A stretch of DNA of 64,000 bases, from assembly GCA_002722735.1 (NCBI GenBank), contig PBMR01000017.1, forward strand, positions 1 to 64,000. Direction: 5' to 3'. Under the pieces are notes generated by a model. It had not been told where the DNA came from. It was given only the letters and a program-made list of their open reading frames with translations, and made no database searches. A program made the position numbers and the translations under genes. Shown here in pieces: positions 40,180 to 48,572 of this stretch. The stretch is from Methanobacteriota archaeon. Its GTDB lineage: Archaea; Thermoplasmatota; Poseidoniia; Poseidoniales; Thalassarchaeaceae. Each line of letters starts with the position of its first letter. Within the stretch, counting starts at the first letter, position 1.

Positions 40180-40203
40180 CGACTACAAAGCCGACTACAA
40201 AGC
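40180..40203. repeat. 12-bp perfect tandem duplication (CGACTACAAAGC)x2
   Basis: Read directly between sdhB and the MC1 gene. Confidence 0.6.
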
Positions 40204-40467
40204 TCAGTTTCGGTCTATTCGGACCTTGCTGACGTTGGCCTTGTTGATCTTGTCAGGTAGCCATGCAGGGGCGTTGGCGCCCTTCGCTACCATCTTCTTC
40301 CAGCCCTTGAACACGTGAACGCGGTTGGTTCCCCTCTCTCTGAGGTGGATGTCCGTCTCACCACGAGATGCCGCCTTGAGGGCTGCGCCCCTCGGCTGCC
40401 TGCTGTGGAACACCTGTGCAGTGTCCTTTCCGTTCTTCATCAACACGAAGTATTTCTTGTCTCCCAT
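40204..40467 (-). CDS. Non-histone chromosomal protein MC1 family
   Basis: KYFVLMKNGKDTAQVFHSRQPRGAALKAASRGETDIHLRERGTNRVHVFKGWKKMV...APAWLPDKI matches the MC1 pattern. Confidence 0.88.
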   Translation of the reverse strand: MGDKKYFVLMKNGKDTAQVFHSRQPRGAALKAASRGETDIHLRERGTNRVHVFKGWKKMVAKGANAPAWLPDKINKANVSKVRIDRN

Positions 40468-40575
40468 ATTGGTTTGCCTCGGGGCACGCGAAACCTGACA
40501 GGTATTAAACTTGAGGGGGGATAATCGCAATACTGCGTCTATGATTGATAGTATTCCAATGGCCGATGGGCACAT

Positions 40576-40836
40576 TCAAAGTTCTGCGCACGCGAGTGTC
40601 TTGGTATTGGTAATGCCCTCGATGGGGCGTACAGAATCCACGACCAGTCGGGCTATCTCACCCATGCTCTCAGCCTCGATCTTGAGGATCATGTCGTGGT
40701 CGCCAAACAGAATTTGGGCATCAGAGACGAATGGCAAGGCTGATGCCTGCTCAAATACGCTGTACTCGGAGCCGGGCTCGACGTCAACCAGAACATAGCC
40801 TGCGGACATACTGGGACGCGGGAGGTTCGGGGGCAT
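40576..40836 (-). CDS. Stand-alone Lrp/AsnC ligand-binding (RAM) domain protein
   Basis: MSAGYVLVDVEPGSEYSVFEQASALPFVSDAQILFGDHDMILKIEAESMGEIARLVVDSVRPIEGITNTKTL; no HTH present. Confidence 0.75.
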   Translation of the reverse strand: MPPNLPRPSMSAGYVLVDVEPGSEYSVFEQASALPFVSDAQILFGDHDMILKIEAESMGEIARLVVDSVRPIEGITNTKTLACAEL

Positions 40837-40908
40837 GAAATCTTCCCCGCTTCGCGTAAATCGCCACCTACGATGAATACATATCGGATGGCTTCCCCTC
40901 GGGGTCGT

Positions 40909-41550
40909 ATGGCCGATGTGGTAATCGTCAGAGAGTGCCGGCATGGGCAGGTTCGCGTCCTATACGGCGATATCGTCAAGGTCGAGGGAGATGTTATGGT
41001 CATTCCAGCCAACAACAGGCTCGCTGGCAGGGAGGGGCTCGACGAGCGTATGCAACAAGCAGCCGGCCCGGGCCTGAGGGAGCACTGTGTCGGTATTGCA
41101 AAGGAGAAGAGGAAACTCAACCTACAGCCCTGCAGCGTGGGAGAGGCCGTCTCGACCCCTTCCTTCGACCTTCCAGCCTCCAACCTCGTGCACGTGGTTG
41201 GGCCCGATTGCCGGAGACCCACCCAGGACAACTTCCGCAGGGAGCTATTGAGGAACTCGTATGGGGCCCTGTTCGAAGAGGTCGAGGGACTCGAGCCGAG
41301 GGATACCCTCGTGCTGCCTCCCCTCGGAATGGACGTCTTTGCCTATCCACACAGGGAGGGTGCGAGAATGACCATGGAGATCATCCTCGCTTGGATGGAC
41401 AGCGAGGATGATCCGGGCGTCAAAATGGTGCTAATCGTAACTCACGAGGACAACTTCCTCAACAACATGAAGACAGTCTACAGGGAAAGCGAGGACCAGT
41501 TCCCCGGGGTTGACCGGACAAGGGATTACCGAAAGGGCAAGATTCAGTGA
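40909..41550 (+). CDS. Macro-domain-like protein
   Basis: VLYGDIVKVEGDVMVIPANNRLAGREGLDERMQQAAGPGLREHC; DTLVLPPLGMDVFAYP. Confidence 0.7.
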   Translation: MADVVIVRECRHGQVRVLYGDIVKVEGDVMVIPANNRLAGREGLDERMQQAAGPGLREHCVGIAKEKRKLNLQPCSVGEAVSTPSFDLPASNLVHVVGPDCRRPTQDNFRRELLRNSYGALFEEVEGLEPRDTLVLPPLGMDVFAYPHREGARMTMEIILAWMDSEDDPGVKMVLIVTHEDNFLNNMKTVYRESEDQFPGVDRTRDYRKGKIQ

Positions 41551-41594
41551 GCCTGCACCAATGTGCTCAATAACCCTGAGAACGGGATGCAACC

Positions 41595-42170
41595 GTGGGG
41601 AGCGCATACGAGCGAGAGTTGCGAGCCGTGCTCGCAGGCGAGCTGAAAGGGGTCAGGGCGATTACCAGGTCCTGCACCGAAGTTGAGCGGGCCAGGGCGA
41701 TGCGCGTCATCCAGAGGCCGTTTCTGGTTGTCAGGGCGCCGGGTAGTGGCTCCGAGGGCACCGGGGACCTTCTCGTGCTGCGAGGCGACATGTGCTTCCC
41801 GATAGAGGTCAAGTCATCGAAGAGCGACAAGATATACCTCTCTGGCAGAACGATGGAGCAGTACAAGGCACTGATTTCCACTGGTGAGAGGTGTGGACTG
41901 CTGCCGTTGTACGCCTTCAGGCTGAAGGGCGTGAGGGGGGATAGCTGGAGGGTGATGAGGGTCGATGTCGATGGTCTGACAGGAAAACTGAGGCACCTCT
42001 CGAGGAGCATCCCCCCCTTGCCCCTGACCAGCAGGGGCGTGCCTCATCTGAACTGGCACAAGGGGATGCCGGTGCATCGCTTCCTAGCGCTCGTGTGCAA
42101 GTCGGAAGGCGTGAAAGGCGTGTCGAGGTCAGAATCCGGCCTCTCGATCAGCGAGTCCGTCTCTGGCTAG
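41595..42170 (+). CDS. Holliday junction resolvase Hjc-like nuclease
   Basis: MGSAYERELRAVL...RAPGSGSEGTGDLLVLRGDMCFPIEVKSSKSDKIYLS; E-D-ExK nuclease core. Confidence 0.8.
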   Translation: MGSAYERELRAVLAGELKGVRAITRSCTEVERARAMRVIQRPFLVVRAPGSGSEGTGDLLVLRGDMCFPIEVKSSKSDKIYLSGRTMEQYKALISTGERCGLLPLYAFRLKGVRGDSWRVMRVDVDGLTGKLRHLSRSIPPLPLTSRGVPHLNWHKGMPVHRFLALVCKSEGVKGVSRSESGLSISESVSG

Positions 42171-42174
42171 GCCT

Positions 42175-42354
42175 CTACAGGCCGGAGAGTCTCTTCTCAA
42201 TCGCATCGAGCCTGGACTTGAGGGACTCAAGCCCCTCCCTGATGGTCGAGAGGTCGGATTGGTCGAGCAGTCTGCGAATGCTCTCACGCTCCCTTGCAAG
42301 CGAGTCCATGCGTCGGTTGAGGCTCCTATTGTCGGATAGCCCGCGCCCGGTCAC
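42175..42354 (-). CDS. Small coiled-coil protein (~59 aa, GTG start; not in ORF track)
   Basis: Manual translation: VTGRGLSDNRSLNRRMDSLARERESIRRLLDQSDLSTIREGLESLKSRLDAIEKRLSGL*; heptad-like pattern, fills the gap exactly. Confidence 0.6.
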   Translation of the reverse strand: MTGRGLSDNRSLNRRMDSLARERESIRRLLDQSDLSTIREGLESLKSRLDAIEKRLSGL

Positions 42355-42390
42355 GAGTGTCTGACTGGGTGTGGCGTATTCTCCCTTCCG

Positions 42391-43929
42391 ATGCTGAGGC
42401 TCAGGTTGAAGTGGAGTGGGTGGGCGTCCGAAAGCATGGGGAGGGAGGGACGAGGCAGGGTCAGCTTCCTACTGCCAATGCTCCTGCTGTACACGCTGTA
42501 CCTCCTTGGGGCGCCTCTCTTCCTATTAGTGCTAATCGGGGCTTGGTACGTCGCCTTGGTTACCTTGGAGTCGATGGGTTCGCTCGATCGCATGGATGCC
42601 ACGAGGCTGCTCGGAATCATCCTGATGCTCAGAACCGGCCGAGGCAGGAGGGTGCTGGACAGGGTCTCCAGCAATAGGAGGTTCTGGCGGGCCTACGGGG
42701 AGATATCGATCTGGCTGTGCTTCCTCGTGATGACCGGGGTCATCCTGCTCCTCTTCGTCAGCGCCATCGAGACCGCTCTGCGGCCTCCCGACGAGTACCT
42801 GCCTGCCGGCGACCTGCTGCTGATCCCCGGCGTCACCAGCTTCGTTCCCTTCTGGTGGCCCGCCCTGGCGCTGATCGTCGCCTTGGTCATCCACGAGTAC
42901 AGTCACGGGATCCAAGCAAGGGCCCACGGAATGAGGCTGAGGAGCTTCGGGCTTCTACTGGTTGGCCCCGTTCCGATCGGCGCTTTCGCAGAGCCCGAGG
43001 AGGCAGAGATGGCCAGGGCTCCCAGACGCGATAGGATGAGGCTATTCGCTGCTGGTCCTTCGATCAACATTTTCGCAACTTACGCTGCACTGATTCTCCT
43101 TTCTGCCGTTGCTAGCGGACTGGTCGCAGAGCACGATGGGGTCCATGCGAGGGGCATCGTGGAGGGAAGTGCTGCGGAGAGCGCGGGACTGATGCCCTAC
43201 GAGACCATCACCCACATCGATGGGTTTGGCTTCAGCGACTACGAGGGCTTCAGCGAGAGGATGTCCTCGCTCTCTGCTGGGGAAGTTGCCGTGTTCACGG
43301 TTCTCTCCCACCCAACAGAGCAGGGGGGCCGGGAGTCCAGAGCAATCGAAATCACCCTAGGGGACCGTTACGAGCACCTGTCCGCATTGTGCGAGGGGGA
43401 TGGCGATTGCATCGAGCGGAGCGGGGGGGCCGAGCCTGGCGATGCTTTCCTAGGCATCTCCAACGTTCGCCCTAGCACAGCCGGTGTTGATGGGTACTCC
43501 TACATCGTCAGTGGGGACTACTCGTTCGGTGTTACCGCCTTCGTAGCCCTGATCGAGCCGCTGATCATGCTCCAAACGCCAATTGCCCTAGATGGCCAGA
43601 CCATGGTGCTGGAGGAACGCGCCATGCTCGAATCCGGAGAAGGTCTGGTTGCATCGGCCGTGGGCACAGGCGGCATGCTGATGCTATTCGACTTCCTGTT
43701 CTGGCTGGTTTGGATCAACTTCCTGCTCGGCTTCGCCAATCTCATCCCGATGATTCCTTTCGATGGGGGTCACTTGGTCAGGGATGCGACGCACTCGGTC
43801 CTTGCCCGGATAGGCAGGGGCATGCATCCAATGCGCATAGAGGCGATTGCCAATCGGATAAGCAGCATGAGCAGCCTATTCATCCTCTTCATTCTAGCGA
43901 TCCCGGTCATCATCCCGAGGATCCTGTAG
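42391..43929 (+). CDS. Site-2 protease family (M50) membrane metalloprotease with PDZ-like region
   Basis: LVIHEYSHGIQARAHGM (HExxH); NLIPMIPFDGGHLVRD; polytopic. Confidence 0.85.
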   Translation: MLRLRLKWSGWASESMGREGRGRVSFLLPMLLLYTLYLLGAPLFLLVLIGAWYVALVTLESMGSLDRMDATRLLGIILMLRTGRGRRVLDRVSSNRRFWRAYGEISIWLCFLVMTGVILLLFVSAIETALRPPDEYLPAGDLLLIPGVTSFVPFWWPALALIVALVIHEYSHGIQARAHGMRLRSFGLLLVGPVPIGAFAEPEEAEMARAPRRDRMRLFAAGPSINIFATYAALILLSAVASGLVAEHDGVHARGIVEGSAAESAGLMPYETITHIDGFGFSDYEGFSERMSSLSAGEVAVFTVLSHPTEQGGRESRAIEITLGDRYEHLSALCEGDGDCIERSGGAEPGDAFLGISNVRPSTAGVDGYSYIVSGDYSFGVTAFVALIEPLIMLQTPIALDGQTMVLEERAMLESGEGLVASAVGTGGMLMLFDFLFWLVWINFLLGFANLIPMIPFDGGHLVRDATHSVLARIGRGMHPMRIEAIANRISSMSSLFILFILAIPVIIPRIL

Positions 43930-44625
43930 TCACTCTTCCTCGTCGATAACTCGTGGCTCGTGGACCTCGCGGAACACTACCTTGCCCACTCCCACATTCT
44001 CCCGCAGGGTTGTCACTAGGGAGAACTTGACGTAGGCCCAGTTCTGATCGTAGGCCATCTCCTCGGGCAGCGTCATGGTCAGATCGTCGCCGTCAAACTC
44101 CAGTTCGAAGTCCTCCCTGCCAGTATTCATCCTCATCAGGGTCTGGACCTTCTCCTCGCGATCCTCTACGAGTTTGACAATCCGGTAGACGTAGCGCAGG
44201 GTCACGCCCGCTAGAGGGTGGTTGTAGTCGATTCGCGCTCTCCCCGCGCTCATGAACTGCAGGATGCCAGTGCGCCCCCCAATCTCGACGGGCGCGCCTA
44301 TTGCCAGGGTGTTCGGGTCGCGGACGCTACGAAGCAGCACATTCTGGGAAATGGTCTCTATTTTATTGGCGTCACGCTCGCCGTAGGCCTGTTCGGGCTC
44401 AATCTCAAAATCGTACTCCTCATCGGCTTCGGCCTCTGACAGGTGAGCCTCGAAACCGGGGATGAGCAGGCCACCGCCAACGACGGTGATCATCGGCGAG
44501 TAGGTCCTGTTCTCCTCGTGGAGGTCGTGCTCCTTGGCAGTATCCTCCCTCGTGGTCTCGATCAGCTTCTCAGTGCCCGCATTGAACAGGTCGTAGTCGA
44601 TGTGCACTATTGAGCCGCTATCCAA
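43930..44625 (-). CDS. FKBP/SlyD-type peptidyl-prolyl isomerase
   Basis: VVGGGLLIPGFEAHLSEAEADEEYDFEIEPEQAYGERD; IDYNHPLAGVTLRYVYRI. Confidence 0.85.
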   Translation of the reverse strand: MDSGSIVHIDYDLFNAGTEKLIETTREDTAKEHDLHEENRTYSPMITVVGGGLLIPGFEAHLSEAEADEEYDFEIEPEQAYGERDANKIETISQNVLLRSVRDPNTLAIGAPVEIGGRTGILQFMSAGRARIDYNHPLAGVTLRYVYRIVKLVEDREEKVQTLMRMNTGREDFELEFDGDDLTMTLPEEMAYDQNWAYVKFSLVTTLRENVGVGKVVFREVHEPRVIDEEE

Positions 44626-44688
44626 TTGACCACCTCAAGCGGCCACGCGACCCGCTCCCCCTTTTTCATACAAACGGTGCGGTTGCCC

Positions 44689-44849
44689 TCAGGGCCTCTC
44701 CATTCTGGATCTGACAATGAGGACTAGAATGCCTAGTGCTACTGCTGCCAGAACCGCCAGAACCCCTGTGACGCCGCCCTCCTCCCACCTAGACGGGTCC
44801 GTGGATAGGCATCATCCGAGTCGTCGTGCCCGTCTTGATCTGAGTCCAT
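44689..44849 (-). pseudogene. Frameshifted small Asp-rich plus TM ORF downstream of ccmF
   Basis: Frame 1: MDSDQDGHDDSDDAYP; frame 2 continues TDPSRWEEGGVTGVLAVLAAVALGILVLIVRSRMERP*; one base missing at TATCC/ACGGAC. Confidence 0.6.
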
Positions 44850-44858
44850 TGAAATGGG

Positions 44859-47228
44859 TCATTCCTCGTTTTCGCAGCCCACTGGGCTGGCCGATGACAG
44901 GGGCAGCAGGCCGCCTAGCATGACGAGCGCCCACCCAGCCCAGACGAGGTGGCTGCCCGGGAGGTGGTGGACGGTGACCCGTACGCTATCGATATCGCTG
45001 GTCTGCCCCCTTATCATCGAGCTCAGCAGGTCGTTGGACTGGAACACGTCGAGGATCACAATCGTGTCGCCGGTCAGGCCGACCATCCTGTCGACCTCCG
45101 AGCGCGCCGAGACCGAGCCGCTGGGGGAGTCGAACCTGAGCATGCCGGGCATCAGGCCGGCTACCCTCTGGCCGTCCTCCCTGACCTCGATTGCGACCCC
45201 CAGGTACCCATCCCCTATCGAGTAGGGGTACGCGTCATCCTCCGCCGGGATGACCTCGACGTCGGTGAACACGAACTCGTAGCCGCGGTGCTCGATCGGC
45301 TGGTCCTTCTCCAGGGTGACCAGGTGCGAGGGGTCCGAGCGGTCCACCAAGGTGGTGGTCATGACGTGCCCGATGAGAAGCAGGAGGATGCCCAAGTGAG
45401 CGATGTGCGAGCCGAGCAGCCTTGCGCGCGCGGCGTTGCTCGGTGCCCTGAGCCCGTCACTCCTGAGTCTGGGCAGAGTCCTATTGGCAGTGCTCCAGAG
45501 ATGCTGGGCGGTTGAGGGCAGGGCGAACACCAGCCATGACAGCAGGAACAGGGACAGTGCGCCCCTGGTGATGCCTGAGGTCACATCGAGGTGGGGGTCC
45601 CCTGGCAGGTCGAATGACTCGGAGAGCGCGGCGAGCGCTATGGAAGCCGCCAATGCGGCTGCCACGAGGATCGAGCCGCGCCTAGCCGGGAGGGTCCTGC
45701 CCCAGGCGTACAGGGCAAGGCCGATGGCGAGAAGCCCGATCAGGGGCGCTCCGTAGAACTCGTGGGCGGCTAGGTTGGTGCCGTCGATCTCGACGGTGAG
45801 CAGGAGCCAGGTGAGCAGGAGGTAGGTCGCTCCGCCGTACCACGGCACGGCCCGGGCCAGCCTGGATCGCACAGACTCGTCGGTGAACGGGAGCGCGAAG
45901 GCGGAGAGGTCATCGTCGTCGTCGGAGATCAGCCAGACGGCTAGGAAGGGCGCCATCCCAGCGATCGCCTGCTGGATCTCGGCCACCCAGCCCCAACTAG
46001 CGAACAGCATCAGCATCACCCCCGCAGCCACCCAGTGAGTCGGGGGATCCTCAGCATCACCGGAGACCAATAGCAGCATGAGCGCCAAGCCAACTGTGAG
46101 GACCGCAGTCGAGCCGATCCACAGGCCGACGGCAGCGAAGGCAATCAGGAGGGCGGTCGCCATTCCCCGGTTCACCTCGAGCAGCGAGGCCCTCCCGCGC
46201 TCTGCGAGGCCCAGCGCCTGCTCCCTGTGGAGGTGCAGCACGGCGAAGCCACCGAGTAAGAGCAGAGATATCAGGTAGGTCGAAATCTCGATTCCCACGG
46301 GACTGAGATCTGCTATCTGGAGCACTCGGAGGTATGGATCCTGCGGCAGCGCGCCCCCGTCCTCGGCCACGAAGGCATGCACCGACGACCAGACCCCGTT
46401 CGCCCTGGTGACCAGGGTGGCGTGCAAGGCGAGGGCCCCGGCGATGAGGCCCATCGCGGGAGAGGCGGAGAAGGCGCTCTGGGAATCCGGCCTAGCGCGT
46501 GCGTGGACGATGACCAGCAGGGCGAGCCACGGAAGCAGGGATCCGGTCTCGACGGGGTCCCATGCCCAGTACCCTCCCCAATCCAGCACGGCGTAGGCCC
46601 ACAGACCCCCCAAGCCGATGCCGATTGTCCCGAACAGGAAGGCGGAGCGAGCCCAGTGCAACTGCGCTGCGTGGATATCCCTGGCCCTGTCGCTCCTCAG
46701 CACCCCGGCGAGGGCGATGCTGGCCGTCGCGAGGCACAATGCGTAGTAGACGAAGACTACGGGCGGGTGGATTACCATCAAGTCGGTTTGGAGCAGTGGG
46801 TTGAGCTCGCCGCGCTCTGCGCTCTCGGAGCCAGCGAAGGGCTCGAGCAGCAGGGACAGGGCGAGGAGGAGCGCGGTCCAGCCGTGCATCAGGCGGACTT
46901 CTAGGGGGATGGGGTCGGAATCGCCTGCCATGAGCCAGGTCACCACCGCCAGGATGGCAGCCCACATCAGCAGGGGCCCGGACCTGCTGCCCCAGACCGC
47001 CGAGATTCGATAGAGCAGGGGCAACCCGTCCCCTCCGTACCTCGAGACGAGGTCCAATGTCGTTGCCTCGATCAGGAAGGCGGCGACTAGTAGGGCGAAC
47101 GGGGCTGACTGGCAGGCCATTGTTACATAGCGGACCATCTGGTCGCCCCCCCTGTCGGGCCTCATGATCTGATGCAGGCTGGTCAGGACAGCGAGGACCA
47201 TCAGGGCCTGTCCGAGCAGCGAGAGCAA
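44859..47228 (-). CDS. ccmF: Cytochrome c-type biogenesis protein CcmF
   Basis: RISAVWGSRSGPLLMWAAILAVVTWL; LLQTDLMVIHPPVVFVYYALC; WAYAVLDWGGYWAWDPVETGSLLPWLALL. Confidence 0.93.
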   Translation of the reverse strand: MLSLLGQALMVLAVLTSLHQIMRPDRGGDQMVRYVTMACQSAPFALLVAAFLIEATTLDLVSRYGGDGLPLLYRISAVWGSRSGPLLMWAAILAVVTWLMAGDSDPIPLEVRLMHGWTALLLALSLLLEPFAGSESAERGELNPLLQTDLMVIHPPVVFVYYALCLATASIALAGVLRSDRARDIHAAQLHWARSAFLFGTIGIGLGGLWAYAVLDWGGYWAWDPVETGSLLPWLALLVIVHARARPDSQSAFSASPAMGLIAGALALHATLVTRANGVWSSVHAFVAEDGGALPQDPYLRVLQIADLSPVGIEISTYLISLLLLGGFAVLHLHREQALGLAERGRASLLEVNRGMATALLIAFAAVGLWIGSTAVLTVGLALMLLLVSGDAEDPPTHWVAAGVMLMLFASWGWVAEIQQAIAGMAPFLAVWLISDDDDDLSAFALPFTDESVRSRLARAVPWYGGATYLLLTWLLLTVEIDGTNLAAHEFYGAPLIGLLAIGLALYAWGRTLPARRGSILVAAALAASIALAALSESFDLPGDPHLDVTSGITRGALSLFLLSWLVFALPSTAQHLWSTANRTLPRLRSDGLRAPSNAARARLLGSHIAHLGILLLLIGHVMTTTLVDRSDPSHLVTLEKDQPIEHRGYEFVFTDVEVIPAEDDAYPYSIGDGYLGVAIEVREDGQRVAGLMPGMLRFDSPSGSVSARSEVDRMVGLTGDTIVILDVFQSNDLLSSMIRGQTSDIDSVRVTVHHLPGSHLVWAGWALVMLGGLLPLSSASPVGCENEE

Positions 47229-47232
47229 TACA

Positions 47233-48492
47233 TCACCATCCGTAGTGCTTCGCTCGGCTGTATCCGAAGGCCAGCATCGCCGGGACGATGCGCTTGAGAT
47301 AGAGCCCGGGCCTCCTGAGGAGGATCCTGAGGACGACCATCGCCTTCCCCGAGGCGCCCATGTCGGACATCTCGTCCGGGAGGCATCGGCCCATCAGTGA
47401 CATCTCCTCGTCAGTCAGGTCAAACAGCGCGTTCTTGCCCTTCAGAATCTTGCCATAGGGGGGGAACTCGTCCTTCCAGAGGCGGGGGTAGGCGGCCAGT
47501 CGGTCTGCGCTGAGATCGCCCTCCGCTATGGCGGCAGCAGCAGTCTGGGCTGCGTAGACCGCTGACTTCAGTGCGAGGTGAGAGCCGCCCTCGAAGAGGG
47601 GGGAGGTGAAGCCGGCGGCATCGCCCACCAGCATCAGCCCGTCGAAGTGGGTATTCTCGAAGGGCCCAGAAATCGGGATGGTCCCTCCGAAGGCCGGGTT
47701 GCCCTTCTCCTTCCAGGGGGGCCGGGTCTGCTCGAGCTCTCTGAAATGGGTTGACTCGATGAACTCGTCAAGAGCCTTCTTGGCACGCGGGCGGTCCTCG
47801 GTGACCAGTCCGACGTTGGCCCTGCCGTTGCACTTCGGTATCATCCAGAGGTATCCCCTCTCGGCGAACTTCGGCCATATGTAGAAGTCCAGATACCCAT
47901 CAGTCGGAACCCCGAGCATCTCGTACTGCATCCCGGCCACGACCTCGCCCGTGGTGTTCAGTGGTATTCCCTCACTGGGCTCAACAGCCTTCGAGCACAC
48001 TGCGGCGACGCCGGAGGCATCGATTACCACCTTGGCCTGAATCGGGAACTGCTCGCCCTTTCCATCGCACATCCATCCGTTGAATCGCGCATTCTCCACC
48101 CTCTCCATCAAGGATAGTTTGTGGCTGAGATGGCCTCTCGCTCCCGCCTCTGCCGCCTCATTGGCGATCCATCGCTCGAACAGGTGCTTCTCTAGGACGT
48201 AGCCCTGCTCGGTCAGGCGCTTCTGGGTGCCGTCCGGGAAGATGACGCGGATTCCGTGTACCCTCTTGCTGATGACGTGGTCGGGCAGGTCGAGGCCTAG
48301 GTTGTCGCAGGCAATCTCCGAGATGCACTCACCGCAGTGTACGGGAGTGCCGATCTCCGGGTGGTCCTCTATCAGAATCGTGTGGAGTCCCCTTCGGGCG
48401 CACTGCAGTGCGGCATTGCCGCCGCCCGGGCCCGCTCCGACGACTAGCACATCGCACGCCGTCACCCCACCTACCACGATTCGGCGGGTCAC
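47233..48492 (-). CDS. Geranylgeranyl reductase family flavoprotein
   Basis: CDVLVVGAGPGGGNAALQCARRGLHTILIED; PVHCGECIS; LMLVGDAAGFTSPLFEGGSHLALKSA. Confidence 0.88.
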   Translation of the reverse strand: MTRRIVVGGVTACDVLVVGAGPGGGNAALQCARRGLHTILIEDHPEIGTPVHCGECISEIACDNLGLDLPDHVISKRVHGIRVIFPDGTQKRLTEQGYVLEKHLFERWIANEAAEAGARGHLSHKLSLMERVENARFNGWMCDGKGEQFPIQAKVVIDASGVAAVCSKAVEPSEGIPLNTTGEVVAGMQYEMLGVPTDGYLDFYIWPKFAERGYLWMIPKCNGRANVGLVTEDRPRAKKALDEFIESTHFRELEQTRPPWKEKGNPAFGGTIPISGPFENTHFDGLMLVGDAAGFTSPLFEGGSHLALKSAVYAAQTAAAAIAEGDLSADRLAAYPRLWKDEFPPYGKILKGKNALFDLTDEEMSLMGRCLPDEMSDMGASGKAMVVLRILLRRPGLYLKRIVPAMLAFGYSRAKHYGW

Positions 48493-48572
48493 GACGACAT
48501 CAAAGAAACCCTCGGTTGCGCCACCTATGGTGGCGAGCGAACCTTCTCATTAGGGTAAGTCCCCCGCATGGT

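Noticed and set aside
44790-44810. Programmed -1 frameshift in the small ORF after ccmF
   Set aside because: No recognisable slippery heptamer at TAT-CC/ACGGAC; an indel or sequencing error is simpler.
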